From positions 184,710 to 248,709 of the forward strand of contig NZ_JYOA01000001.1 in assembly GCF_000955805.1 (NCBI RefSeq): a stretch of 64,000 nt of DNA, in the 5' to 3' direction. The stretch's first letter is position 1; every line of letters begins with the position of its first letter. The position numbers and the translations under genes were made by a program. The stretch is from Pseudomonas sp. 21. GTDB lineage: Bacteria > Pseudomonadota > Gammaproteobacteria > Pseudomonadales > Pseudomonadaceae. This document shows, piece after piece, positions 56,304 to 64,000 of this stretch. Below the pieces are notes generated by a model. That model was not told the origin of the DNA. It did not search any database and was given only the letters and a program-made list of their open reading frames with translations.

Positions 56304-57671
56304 TCAGCGGATACCGGCGTTGCGCAGGGCCGCAGGAGTGAAGTCGTTCATGCTGTAGTTCTGGTCGTACTGGGTGGCTTTCTTCGATTCGTTGGTCATG
56401 CCGAACACCAGGTAGCGACCGGCGATCAGGTCGTACAGGGCCTGGGCGGCGTACAGGCTGATGCCGTGCTGGTAGTCGTTGACCTGGTAACCCTCACCCA
56501 CACGCCAGAGCTGGCCGCGGCCGTCGTAGTGATCCACCTCCAGCAGGGACCAGGTGTCCTCGTCGAAGTACATGTGGCGCTTGGCATAGATATGGCGCTG
56601 GCCGGGCTTGAGCGTGCCCTCCACTTCCCAGACCCGGTGAAGCTCGTACCGCGTCAGGTCCTGGTTGATGTGGCCGGGCTTGAGGATGTCGGCGTACTTC
56701 ACCTGAGGCGACCACAACTTGTAGTTGTTGTACGGCACGTACATCTCGCGCTTGCCGATCAGCTTCCACTGGTAGCGATCCGGCGAGCCGTTGTACATGT
56801 CGGCATTATCGGCTGTCCGCAGGCCGTCGGCGGCCGTACCCGGACCGTCGTAGGCCACCTGCGGAGCGCGGCGCACGCGGCGCTGGCCGGCGTTGTAGGA
56901 CCAGGCGCTGCGCGGTTCCTTGACCTGATCGGTGGTTTCATAGACCAGCAGCACGTTGCCGGCCATGCGCGACGGCGCGGTCACCTCCTGGCGCAGCAGG
57001 AACAGGTAATCACCGACCTTTTTCGGATCGAAATCCTTCATCAGCGAAGGTACGCCGACATTCTGCTGCAGCGACACGATGGTGTAATCGCCATTGACCT
57101 GGGGAGTGGCCTGGGCAATCTGCTGGGTGTAGTTGGTGCCGCGATAACGGGTCTCGTGGTTCCACACCACCTCCACACCATTCTTCGGAATGGGGAACGG
57201 GTAGTAGCGCCCACTGACATTGGCGATACCGTCGCCACCGCTGACCAGTTCGGCGCTGGCTGCGCTCTTCTTCGCCGCCTCGTACACCGATTCGGGAGAG
57301 GCGGCACTACGCCGGGTCGGATACACCGGGATCTTGTAGGTATCCGGGTAGCGCTTGAACATCGCCAGCTGGCCGGGAGTGAGCTTGTCCTTGTACTGAT
57401 CGACGTTGGCAGGGGTGATGACGAACAGCGGCTTGTCGCTGGCATAGGGATTGCCCAGGAACCCGTTGCCATCCAAAGGAGCCGCGCCAGGCTGCAGGCC
57501 GCCGGTCCAGGCGGGAATGCTGCCGTCGGCGTTACCGGCCTTTTCGCCACCCAGCGGAGTCAGGCTGGTGCCGAGCTTGGCGACTTCCTCGGGAGAAATG
57601 GCCGCCATCACACCGGTAGCCAGCAGGGACAGCGCCAGGGCGCCGGTTTGCAGGAATACGATCTTTTTCAT
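56304..57671 (-). CDS. DUF1329 periplasmic protein
   Basis: The 455-residue precursor has a signal peptide (about 1-23, ending GVMA). It continues with the DUF1329 pattern: ISPEEVAKLGTSLTPLGGEKAGNADGSIP, WNHETRYRG, SWSY(N)AGQRRVRRAP and YELHRVWEVEGTLK. The fold is thought to be a LolA/LolB-like lipid-binding barrel. DUF1329 genes pair with DUF1302 genes in clusters for hydrophobic substrates such as steroids and long-chain esters. Here the pair is adjacent with a 22-nt gap. Substrate handling or export across the periplasm is inferred. Confidence 0.87.
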   Translation of the reverse strand: MKKIVFLQTGALALSLLATGVMAAISPEEVAKLGTSLTPLGGEKAGNADGSIPAWTGGLQPGAAPLDGNGFLGNPYASDKPLFVITPANVDQYKDKLTPGQLAMFKRYPDTYKIPVYPTRRSAASPESVYEAAKKSAASAELVSGGDGIANVSGRYYPFPIPKNGVEVVWNHETRYRGTNYTQQIAQATPQVNGDYTIVSLQQNVGVPSLMKDFDPKKVGDYLFLLRQEVTAPSRMAGNVLLVYETTDQVKEPRSAWSYNAGQRRVRRAPQVAYDGPGTAADGLRTADNADMYNGSPDRYQWKLIGKREMYVPYNNYKLWSPQVKYADILKPGHINQDLTRYELHRVWEVEGTLKPGQRHIYAKRHMYFDEDTWSLLEVDHYDGRGQLWRVGEGYQVNDYQHGISLYAAQALYDLIAGRYLVFGMTNESKKATQYDQNYSMNDFTPAALRNAGIR

Positions 57672-57693
57672 GCGAGTTTCTGCCTGTGCTCAA

Positions 57694-59544
57694 TCAGAAG
57701 TTCACGCCGAAACTGAGCGAGACGAAGTCCCGGTCGGTCAGGGTGTTGTATTCGCCATCGAAGTAGTTGGTGTAACTGAGGCTGGCGGTGTAGGTGTTCA
57801 GGTAGTCGGCGTCCAGGCCGAGGCTGATGGCCTTGGCGCCTTCCTCGAAGTTCGGGCCGCGCCCTTCGACATCGTGGGACCAGGCCAGGTTGGGCTTGAG
57901 GTTCACCCCGGCGAAGACGTCGGGATAGTCCAGTGCGCCGCGCAGGCGGTAGCCCCAGGAGTTGGTGGAATAGAAGCCGTGGCTGTTGCACTTCTGCGCC
58001 GGGTTGCTGGCATTGGCCTGCCCCACCGCAGTTCCGGCACAGGTCGTTGCCCCCGCGGCAGTCGGCAGGATGCCGGAGCCGAACGCCGGGCTGCGGCCGA
58101 AGCGGATGTCGGTTCCATCGGCGTCGCCCAGACCGTTGATGCGGTTGTAGCCGACCTCGCCGATCAGGGTCAGGCGCTCGGCCCCCATCACCTGGTCGAT
58201 GAACTGAGTGGCGGTAACCTGGGCCTGCAGCACCGGCATGCGCTTGTAGCCATTGATCACACCGCCACCGGGAATACCGCTGATGTAGCCGGTGGTGACC
58301 AGCGGGTTGAGGCTGGGAGTGCCCGGAATATTGGTGGTGGCGCTGAGCAGGTCCGGGGTGCTGATCTGCAGCGGCATGTTCGGCCGGTAGCTGACCTCGC
58401 CACCGAGGGAAATACCGGCGATATTGGTCTGGAAGCTCACGCCGTAGAGGCGGATGTCCTCCGGATAGTCGATGAAGTAGCCAGCATTGCGCGGCACATT
58501 CAGCGCATTGGGCGGCGTACCGGCTCCGGTGGTGCGAATGGTGCTCAGGAAGGGGTTGCGGCTGTGGTAGTTCATGGCGTAGGCCGCCAGCTCGGTATCG
58601 TTCCAGTCTGGAATGAACCAGCGCAGCGCCAGGCCGAACTGCCCGCCGTCGCGCGCGTCATTGTCCTTCTGCCGGGGGATGTAGACGTCGTCCTGGCCAC
58701 GGGCGATCGCCAGGGCGTTGCCGGTATTCTTCGCCACGCCCGGCGCCAGGTCCTGGCCGGAGACCACCAGGCGATCGTTGCAGCCCTTGGGGATGCCGTC
58801 GGTGCCGAAGAAGGTGCCGCAGTTGTCGGTCACCGTCTTGTCCCATTCGAGCTGGTAGAACGCCTCGGCGTTGACGTTCTCCATCAGCCCCTGGGAGAGG
58901 TAGAACATGTTGACCGGCACCAGGCCTTCCTTGATCTCCGATCCAGGGCGGCGCAACGCGGCGACGTCGACCGGGTTGATCGAGTTGATGCCGTTCTGGA
59001 TGAAGGTGCTCTCGCCCCAGCTCACCACCTGCTTGCCCAGGCGCACGTTGCCCGGCAGGTCGCCGAGCTGGTAGTTGTGGTAGAGGAAACTGTCGAGGAA
59101 CATCGCTCCGGACGACTTGGCCGCACGGTCACGCCCATGGTCATCGATGTCGTAGTAGTGCTGGTTGCCGTCCTTGAGCTCGGAGTCGTACCAGTACTTG
59201 CCGCGGACGAAGGCGCCGCTGTCGCCGTACTTCAACTCCAGATCATGCAGGCCCTTGAAGATGGTCGAGAAGTTCTCCCCGCTCTTGAAGTTCAGGCGAC
59301 CGTCATCCACGGTGCGCGACGACGACTTGCCGCCCTTCACGCCCACGGAGTTGAAGTTGGAGATGAACTGTTTGTCGGGCGACTGGGTGGACCAACTGCC
59401 CCCGATGGACAACGAAGAGTCAAACTTGCCTTCGATTTCCCCGATGTTGAAATCGACTGCCTTGGCTTGCGAGCCGACGCCCAGGGCGACAGCGGCAGCC
59501 AGCAGGTGCGGCTGAAAAACTCCGCGTTTTCTTATTGTTCTCAT
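57694..59544 (-). CDS. DUF1302 outer-membrane protein
   Basis: The 616-residue precursor has a signal peptide (about 1-29, ending SQAKA) and a beta-barrel of the DUF1302 family. NIGEIEGKFDSSLSIGGSWS opens the mature part; LGKQVVSWGESTFIQNGINSINPVD is the strongest family motif. The C-terminal strand DFVSLSFGVNF ends in phenylalanine. It is the first gene of the operon with DUF1329 and would form the outer-membrane entry or exit for the cluster's hydrophobic compound. Confidence 0.88.
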   Translation of the reverse strand: MRTIRKRGVFQPHLLAAAVALGVGSQAKAVDFNIGEIEGKFDSSLSIGGSWSTQSPDKQFISNFNSVGVKGGKSSSRTVDDGRLNFKSGENFSTIFKGLHDLELKYGDSGAFVRGKYWYDSELKDGNQHYYDIDDHGRDRAAKSSGAMFLDSFLYHNYQLGDLPGNVRLGKQVVSWGESTFIQNGINSINPVDVAALRRPGSEIKEGLVPVNMFYLSQGLMENVNAEAFYQLEWDKTVTDNCGTFFGTDGIPKGCNDRLVVSGQDLAPGVAKNTGNALAIARGQDDVYIPRQKDNDARDGGQFGLALRWFIPDWNDTELAAYAMNYHSRNPFLSTIRTTGAGTPPNALNVPRNAGYFIDYPEDIRLYGVSFQTNIAGISLGGEVSYRPNMPLQISTPDLLSATTNIPGTPSLNPLVTTGYISGIPGGGVINGYKRMPVLQAQVTATQFIDQVMGAERLTLIGEVGYNRINGLGDADGTDIRFGRSPAFGSGILPTAAGATTCAGTAVGQANASNPAQKCNSHGFYSTNSWGYRLRGALDYPDVFAGVNLKPNLAWSHDVEGRGPNFEEGAKAISLGLDADYLNTYTASLSYTNYFDGEYNTLTDRDFVSLSFGVNF

Positions 59545-59612
59545 GCGGCGCTCCGAAAGCGGATCAGTGTTGGGAGACCTGATGCTATCGAGGCATTCGC
59601 TGGGGCCAATTC

Positions 59613-59624
59613 ACCCGATCGGGT
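59613..59624. promoter_or_regulatory. 12-bp palindrome upstream of DUF1302
   Basis: ACCCGATCGGGT is perfectly symmetric and lies 69-80 bp upstream of the DUF1302 start, within the 274-nt gap before the thioesterase gene. The place suits an activator or repressor site. Confidence 0.35.
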
Positions 59625-59762
59625 AATTCTTTCAGTCGTTTTTCGGCAGCGCCGGTCGCGATCTCTCCGGACCTGGGAATGTGCGTTACCAAGGGTGACA
59701 GATTCCGCTAAAAGCCTTGTGCCAGAGCCATTTCACGAGCCCTTTCCGTAACCCCGGAAACG

Positions 59763-59796
59763 CCAGCGCCCCGTCGGCTGGCCGACGGGGCGCTGG
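59763..59796 (-). terminator. 34-nt perfect hairpin after thioesterase gene
   Basis: Two perfectly complementary 16-nt arms (59763-59778 and 59781-59796) with an effective CTGG loop. It lies 22 nt downstream of the thioesterase stop on the minus strand. A short T-run (GTTTCC) follows, so it should terminate the CoA-ligase operon. Confidence 0.75.
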
Positions 59797-59818
59797 GTAT
59801 CGCAGGGAACAGCAGACG

Positions 59819-60259
59819 TCAGGTTCTACCGGGTATCTTGCCCTTCCAGAGGGTAAAGATTCCGGTGGCGCGCAGCACCTTGCGCTCCCCCACTTTCAGC
59901 AGGCAATCGGCGTTGGCGAAGCTGCCGCCGAACTTGAGAATCTGCACGTGCGCCTCCAGCCAGTCACCTTCACGCACCGCGCCAAGGTAGTCGAGGTTGA
60001 GGCTGACCGTGATCGGCGGCACCTCGAGCCCATACTCGCGCTTGAACACCACGCCAAAGGCAGTATCAGCCAGCGTGGCAAGGAAGCCGCCGTGGACGAT
60101 GCGCACGGAGTTGAGCAGGTGACTGCCAATCCGCACGCCGAGCACGGGCAGTTCATCGTGCAGGTAGAAACCACCACAGAAGCGCACGAACCCGGGCGGA
60201 GTCGGCAGGACCGAGAAACTTCCGGGCGCCGGCTGCACCACCTCTTCGGCCGTCATCAT
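59819..60259 (-). CDS. PaaI-type hotdog thioesterase
   Basis: The 146-residue protein has the hotdog-thioesterase segment SVRIVHGGFLATLADTAFGVV (HGG near 56-58) and PITVSLNLDYLGAVREGDWLEAHV. It would cleave an acyl-CoA or aromatic acyl-CoA thioester, possibly to recycle CoA from dead-end products. It overlaps the stop of the CoA ligase upstream (ATGA), showing translational coupling. Confidence 0.88.
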   Translation of the reverse strand: MMTAEEVVQPAPGSFSVLPTPPGFVRFCGGFYLHDELPVLGVRIGSHLLNSVRIVHGGFLATLADTAFGVVFKREYGLEVPPITVSLNLDYLGAVREGDWLEAHVQILKFGGSFANADCLLKVGERKVLRATGIFTLWKGKIPGRT

Positions 60260-61815
60260 CAGTTCACCGCCCGGCTCTTGCCCGCCCAGAACGGTTCGCG
60301 CAGTTCGCGCTTGAGAATCTTGCCGGCCCCGGTGAGTGGCAGTGTTTCACGGAACTCCATCGATTTCGGGCACTTGTAGCTGGCGATGTACTCGCGGCAG
60401 TAACCGCGCAGTTCGTCCTCGCTGACCTGGGCACCGGGCTTGCGCACCACGATGGCGTGCACCGCTTCGCCCCACTGCTCGTGCGGCACGCCGATCACTG
60501 CGCACATCAGCACCGCCGGATGGCGGGCGATGATGTTCTCGACCTCGGCGGAATACACGTTCTCGCCACCGCTGACGATCATGTCCTTGAGGCGGTCGAC
60601 GATGAACAGGTAGCCCTGCTCGTCCATGTAGGCGCCATCGCCGGTGAACAGCCAGCCATCGCGCAGGGCCTTGGCCGTTTCCTCCGGCTTGTTCCAGTAG
60701 CCGGCCATGATGTTCGGACCGCGGACAATGATTTCACCCACGGTTCCGCGCGGCACCTCGACGCCGGACTCGTCGACGACCATCACGTTGACTCCCAGGC
60801 CGCCACGCCCGACGGAGCGGATCAGGCCGCTTTCGCGTGCTTCCGGCCCATGGTTCTGTGGCGGATTGGTGGAGACGATGGGACAGGCTTCGGTGAGGCC
60901 GTAGGAATGCGACAACTGCAGGTGCGGCAGTTTTGCCAGCACCTGCTCGATCATCTCCCCGGCGGTCGGAGAGGCGCCATAAGTGAGGCGCTGCATTGAG
61001 CTCAGGTCGTACTGGTCGAACTCCGGATGCGCCAGCAGGCCGAGGATCATGGTCGGCACCAGGATGCTGTCGGTCACACCCTCTTGCGAGATGGCCTTGA
61101 GCACTGCCGTGGCGTCGAAGGTCGGCTGAATCACATGCGAGCCGCCGGCGATGAAGCCTGACACCACACGGGCCAGGCCGGCGATGTGGAACAGCGGCAT
61201 CACGTGCAGATCGCGCTGTTCGGCGCTCTGGTGGATTTCCGCCATGCGCTGGATGCAGGCGGACCACAGATTCAGGTGGGTCTGCATCACCCCCTTGGGG
61301 AAACCGGTGGTGCCGCCGGTGTACATGATGCAGGCGAGATCCGCGCCACCACGGCCGGCATCCGCCACGGGGCTGGCTTCGGCGAGCAGGGTCTCGTAGT
61401 CGAGCAGGCCGGCCGGTGCCTGTTTCTCGCCAGCGTAGATCAGCGTCAGGGGGCCACGAACCTGGCGGCGAATCTCCTCCACCATCGGCAGGAAGTAGTC
61501 ATCCACCAGCAGGAAGCGGGTGTGGCAATCGTCCAGGGAGTAGACGATCTCCGGCACGGCCCAGCGGATGTTGATGGGGTTGAGTACGCCACCGCCCCAC
61601 CAGGTGCCCTGCATGTACTCCAGGTAGCGGTCCGAGTTCAGCGCCAGCATGCTGACCCGGTCGCCAGGTACCATGCCCAGCTGTTGCAGCGCGCCGGCCA
61701 GGCGCGCGACGCGCTCGCCGAATTCGCGGAAGGTGCGGCGACGGGCGCCGAACAGGGTGACGATCTTGTCAGGCGTTTGCTGCAGCGAACGCTGCAGACC
61801 TTGCGTCAGATACAT
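60259..61815 (-). CDS. AMP-dependent acyl-CoA ligase
   Basis: The 518-residue enzyme has the ATP/AMP signature (CIMYTGGTTGFPKGVMQTHL, about 155-175), the A5 segment SYGLTEACPI and the A8 hinge VDRLKDMIVSGGENVYSAEVE. The A10 lysine lies in PLTGAGKILKRELR. It activates a carboxylic acid as an acyl-CoA via acyl-AMP. The ATG at 61815 gives the family start MYLTQGLQRSLQQTPDKIVTL. It follows a second ligase by 40 nt and overlaps the thioesterase gene. Confidence 0.92.
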   Translation of the reverse strand: MYLTQGLQRSLQQTPDKIVTLFGARRRTFREFGERVARLAGALQQLGMVPGDRVSMLALNSDRYLEYMQGTWWGGGVLNPINIRWAVPEIVYSLDDCHTRFLLVDDYFLPMVEEIRRQVRGPLTLIYAGEKQAPAGLLDYETLLAEASPVADAGRGGADLACIMYTGGTTGFPKGVMQTHLNLWSACIQRMAEIHQSAEQRDLHVMPLFHIAGLARVVSGFIAGGSHVIQPTFDATAVLKAISQEGVTDSILVPTMILGLLAHPEFDQYDLSSMQRLTYGASPTAGEMIEQVLAKLPHLQLSHSYGLTEACPIVSTNPPQNHGPEARESGLIRSVGRGGLGVNVMVVDESGVEVPRGTVGEIIVRGPNIMAGYWNKPEETAKALRDGWLFTGDGAYMDEQGYLFIVDRLKDMIVSGGENVYSAEVENIIARHPAVLMCAVIGVPHEQWGEAVHAIVVRKPGAQVSEDELRGYCREYIASYKCPKSMEFRETLPLTGAGKILKRELREPFWAGKSRAVN

Positions 61816-61855
61816 GGTGAGAGTCCTTGGAATTGTTGTTATCGGACCCGCGCGC

Positions 61856-63583
61856 TCAACCGGCGCAGCGGGCCATCTCCTGCTCCTGCAGCTCGCGCCA
61901 GGCGATCTTGCCGGTAGCGTTCTTCGGCAGGCTGTCGACGATCTGCACCACTCGCGGCGCCTTGTAGACCGCCATGTGCTCGCGGCACCAGGCGAGCAGC
62001 TCGTCACTGCCCAGGAGGGAGCCGGGCTTGAGGGTGACGACGGCCTTCACCGTTTCACCGCGATGCGGGTCGGGAGCGGCGATCACGCAGGCCTCGGAAA
62101 TCGCCGGATGCGTATGCAGCATCGCTTCGATCTCCGCTGGCCAGACCTTGAAGCCCGACGCATTGATCATCCGCTTGAGGCGGTCGCGCATGAACAGGTA
62201 ACCATCCTCGTCCCTGCTGGCCAGGTCGCCCGTGCGCAGGAAGCGCTTGCCGTCGATGACGATGAAGGTATCGGCGTTGGCCCTGGGGTTGTTCCAGTAG
62301 CCGAGCATGATCTGCGCGGCATGCGCGACGACCTCGCCGACTTCGCCCTGGCGCACCGGCTGCAGTGACTCCGGATCGAGCAGGCGCAGGTCCACGCCAT
62401 AGGTCGGAATGCCCAGGCAACCGCGCTTGGGCCTGAACAGCGGATTGGTGCAGAGGAACGAGGCGGTCTCGGTGAGGCCGTAGCCTTCGATGTAGTCCAG
62501 GCCGTAGCGATTCTTCAGCAGGTCATTGATGTGCTGCGGTGTCGCCGCCCCGCCGCCGGTGATGATTGCCAGGCTGGACAGGTCGCGCTGCTCGATGCCC
62601 GGCAGGGCAAAGAAGTCCACCAGCATGGTGGGCAGCGCCGCCCAGAAGGTCACTCCATGGCGCTCGATCAGCGTGGCAGCGGTCTCGCGGTCCCAGCGCG
62701 GCATCAGCACGATGGTGGCGCCATTGAAGATCGCCGCGTTGACGTTGGTCTGCAGGCCCAGCAGGTGGAACAGCGGGGCCACCGCGAGGAACACCGAGGA
62801 AGCATTGGTGGGCCGCCAGAGACTCCCTCCGACGAACGAGGTGCTGACGGTACGGTGCGTGTGCACGCACGCCTTGGGTTTGCCGGTGGTGCCCGAGGTG
62901 TAGGGCAGCATGCACAGATCGTCCGGCCCGGCCCGGTGTGGCGCCGGCGCGTGCTCCTGGGCCAGGGCGGCCGTCCAGCGCTCGCCACCGGCGAACAGGG
63001 ACTCGGACGACGACGGCCGACGCACCCAGTCCGGGACAGCCAGGCCCGCGTCATCTTCGCCCAGCGCATCGCCGTAGGCATGCACGATCACATGGCGCAG
63101 CGAGGTACGACCGATCAGCGGCGCGACCTGATCCACCAGCTCCTCGGCGACGAAGGCCGCCACGGCGCCGCTGTCGCTGACGATATGCTCCATTTCGTCG
63201 AGGCGGAGCATGGCATTGGCCGGCACCAGCACGGCATCGGCGCGCAGGATGGCGAAGTACGCGGCGATGAACTGCGGGCAGTTCTGGCTGAACACCACGA
63301 CCCGATCGCCGCGCTCCACCCCGCAGACGTTCTGCAGGTAGCCGGCCATCCGCTCGACGTCACGCAGCAGTTCGGCGTAGCGATAGGCAGCGCCGAAGAA
63401 CTGCACCGCGGTCTTGCCTGGATAGCGCCGGGCAGCGGTTTCCAGGTGCGAGAAGATACTCGTCTCGGGGATGTGCACCTGGCGCGTCGGAAGATTCGCG
63501 GCGTGGCGCGGGTCGACGCCCAGCGGTCCGGTCGGGCGCTCGATCACCCCGGGCGCCGTTGGGCAGGGATGGCTGTAGGCCAT
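61856..63583 (-). CDS. AMP-dependent acyl-CoA ligase
   Basis: The 575-residue protein is a second ligase with signature LPYTSGTTGKPKACVHTHRT (about 227-246), GYGLTETASFLC and hinge RDRLKRMINASGFKVWPAEIE. The C-terminal lysine is in LPKNATGKIAWREL. It is longer than its neighbour by an N-terminal extension (MAYSHPCPTAPGVIERPTG). It probably takes a different chain length or a later intermediate. It lies between the acyl-CoA dehydrogenase and the first ligase. Confidence 0.92.
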   Translation of the reverse strand: MAYSHPCPTAPGVIERPTGPLGVDPRHAANLPTRQVHIPETSIFSHLETAARRYPGKTAVQFFGAAYRYAELLRDVERMAGYLQNVCGVERGDRVVVFSQNCPQFIAAYFAILRADAVLVPANAMLRLDEMEHIVSDSGAVAAFVAEELVDQVAPLIGRTSLRHVIVHAYGDALGEDDAGLAVPDWVRRPSSSESLFAGGERWTAALAQEHAPAPHRAGPDDLCMLPYTSGTTGKPKACVHTHRTVSTSFVGGSLWRPTNASSVFLAVAPLFHLLGLQTNVNAAIFNGATIVLMPRWDRETAATLIERHGVTFWAALPTMLVDFFALPGIEQRDLSSLAIITGGGAATPQHINDLLKNRYGLDYIEGYGLTETASFLCTNPLFRPKRGCLGIPTYGVDLRLLDPESLQPVRQGEVGEVVAHAAQIMLGYWNNPRANADTFIVIDGKRFLRTGDLASRDEDGYLFMRDRLKRMINASGFKVWPAEIEAMLHTHPAISEACVIAAPDPHRGETVKAVVTLKPGSLLGSDELLAWCREHMAVYKAPRVVQIVDSLPKNATGKIAWRELQEQEMARCAG

Positions 63584-63632
63584 GAAGAAAGCCTCCTATC
63601 GCGGGTTGTGGCCCGCTTGTTGGAATTATCGG

Positions 63633-64000
63633 TCAGAAGCGGGTGTCGCCATCGAGCAAGCGTCGGGCGATGGTGCGTCGCTGGATTTCCGAGGTGCCGT
63701 CGGGAATACGCATGGTGCGAGCGAAGCGGAAACCTTCCTCCAGGCGCAACTCGTTGGTCAGCCCCATGCCGCCGTGGATCTGCATGCAGCGGTCCATGAC
63801 GCGGCACAACGCCTCGGTGGAGGACGCCTTGACGATGGAAACCTCCTTGGTCGCCGGCTGGCCCTCGTCGATCAGCCAGGCACAGTGGCGCACCATGCTC
63901 TTCACCGCGTAGATATCCATCGCGCAGTCGGCGAGCATGGCCTGCACCATCTGGTGCTCGGCGATCGGCTTGCCGAAGGTCTTGCGCACCTTCGAGTAGT
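63633..64000 (-). CDS. Acyl-CoA dehydrogenase, partial (C-terminal part)
   Basis: About 122 residues of the C-terminal helical domain are present. The frame stays open to the window edge, so the start lies beyond base 64000. Family segments are KTFGKPIAEHQMVQAMLAD, CMQIHGGMGLTNELRLE and RIPDGTSEIQRRTIARRLL. It is the third acyl-CoA dehydrogenase of the cluster and lies 49 nt upstream of the 575-residue ligase gene. Confidence 0.9.
   Translation of the reverse strand, partial: YSKVRKTFGKPIAEHQMVQAMLADCAMDIYAVKSMVRHCAWLIDEGQPATKEVSIVKASSTEALCRVMDRCMQIHGGMGLTNELRLEEGFRFARTMRIPDGTSEIQRRTIARRLLDGDTRF

Overview
The window is GC-rich chromosomal DNA from a gamma-proteobacterium, almost certainly a Pseudomonas near the P. 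aeruginosa / P. nitroreducens / P. citronellolis group. This is an inference from many short Pseudomonas REP palindromes between genes, an OprD porin, a secreted-type malate:quinone oxidoreductase, an orphan ccoN-ccoQ pair of the ccoN4Q4 type and a bapABCD-type adhesin operon. No rRNA, tRNA, CRISPR array, insertion sequence or prophage was seen.

Layout. 1-7.7 kb: a winged-helix/NB-ARC regulator, a GlxA-type regulator divergent from a YcaC-like hydrolase, a DoxX protein translationally coupled to an OprD porin, then a LysR regulator divergent from an AraC regulator whose C-terminal tail is encoded by a REP doublet. 7.7-15.2 kb: a P2-type cation ATPase, a DUF6306-like protein, ccoN4/ccoQ4-like oxidase genes, an HPP-CBS membrane protein behind a chain of mutually exclusive hairpins ending in a terminator, and a LysR regulator. 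15.6-31.8 kb: a minus-strand operon for a 3874-residue Ig-repeat adhesin and its dedicated type I secretion system (TolC-like, ABC, HlyD-like). 31.8-34.3 kb: an 814-nt gene-free region with several perfect inverted repeats, then mqo.

34.9-40.8 kb: a GntR regulator, a complete polar amino-acid ABC importer, an orphan PotF-like binding protein and a signal-less gamma-glutamyltransferase; together they look like an uptake and hydrolysis route for a gamma-glutamyl or amine compound. 40.9-47.2 kb: a TssA-like/OmpA protein (type VI secretion) sits head-to-head against the C-terminal remnant of a TonB-dependent siderophore receptor. The receptor's usual partners (PepSY membrane protein, small membrane protein, MFS transporter, esterase) follow the remnant. 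The junction near 42.18 kb is the clearest rearrangement in the window.

48.7-64 kb: a minus-strand catabolic region holding three acyl-CoA dehydrogenases (one cut by the window edge), two AMP-dependent CoA ligases, a thioesterase, a DUF1302/DUF1329 outer-membrane/periplasm pair, a MalT/AlkS-type LuxR regulator, an aldehyde dehydrogenase and a zinc alcohol dehydrogenase. The gene set reads as alcohol to aldehyde to acid to acyl-CoA to enoyl-CoA for a hydrophobic substrate that cannot be named from sequence alone.
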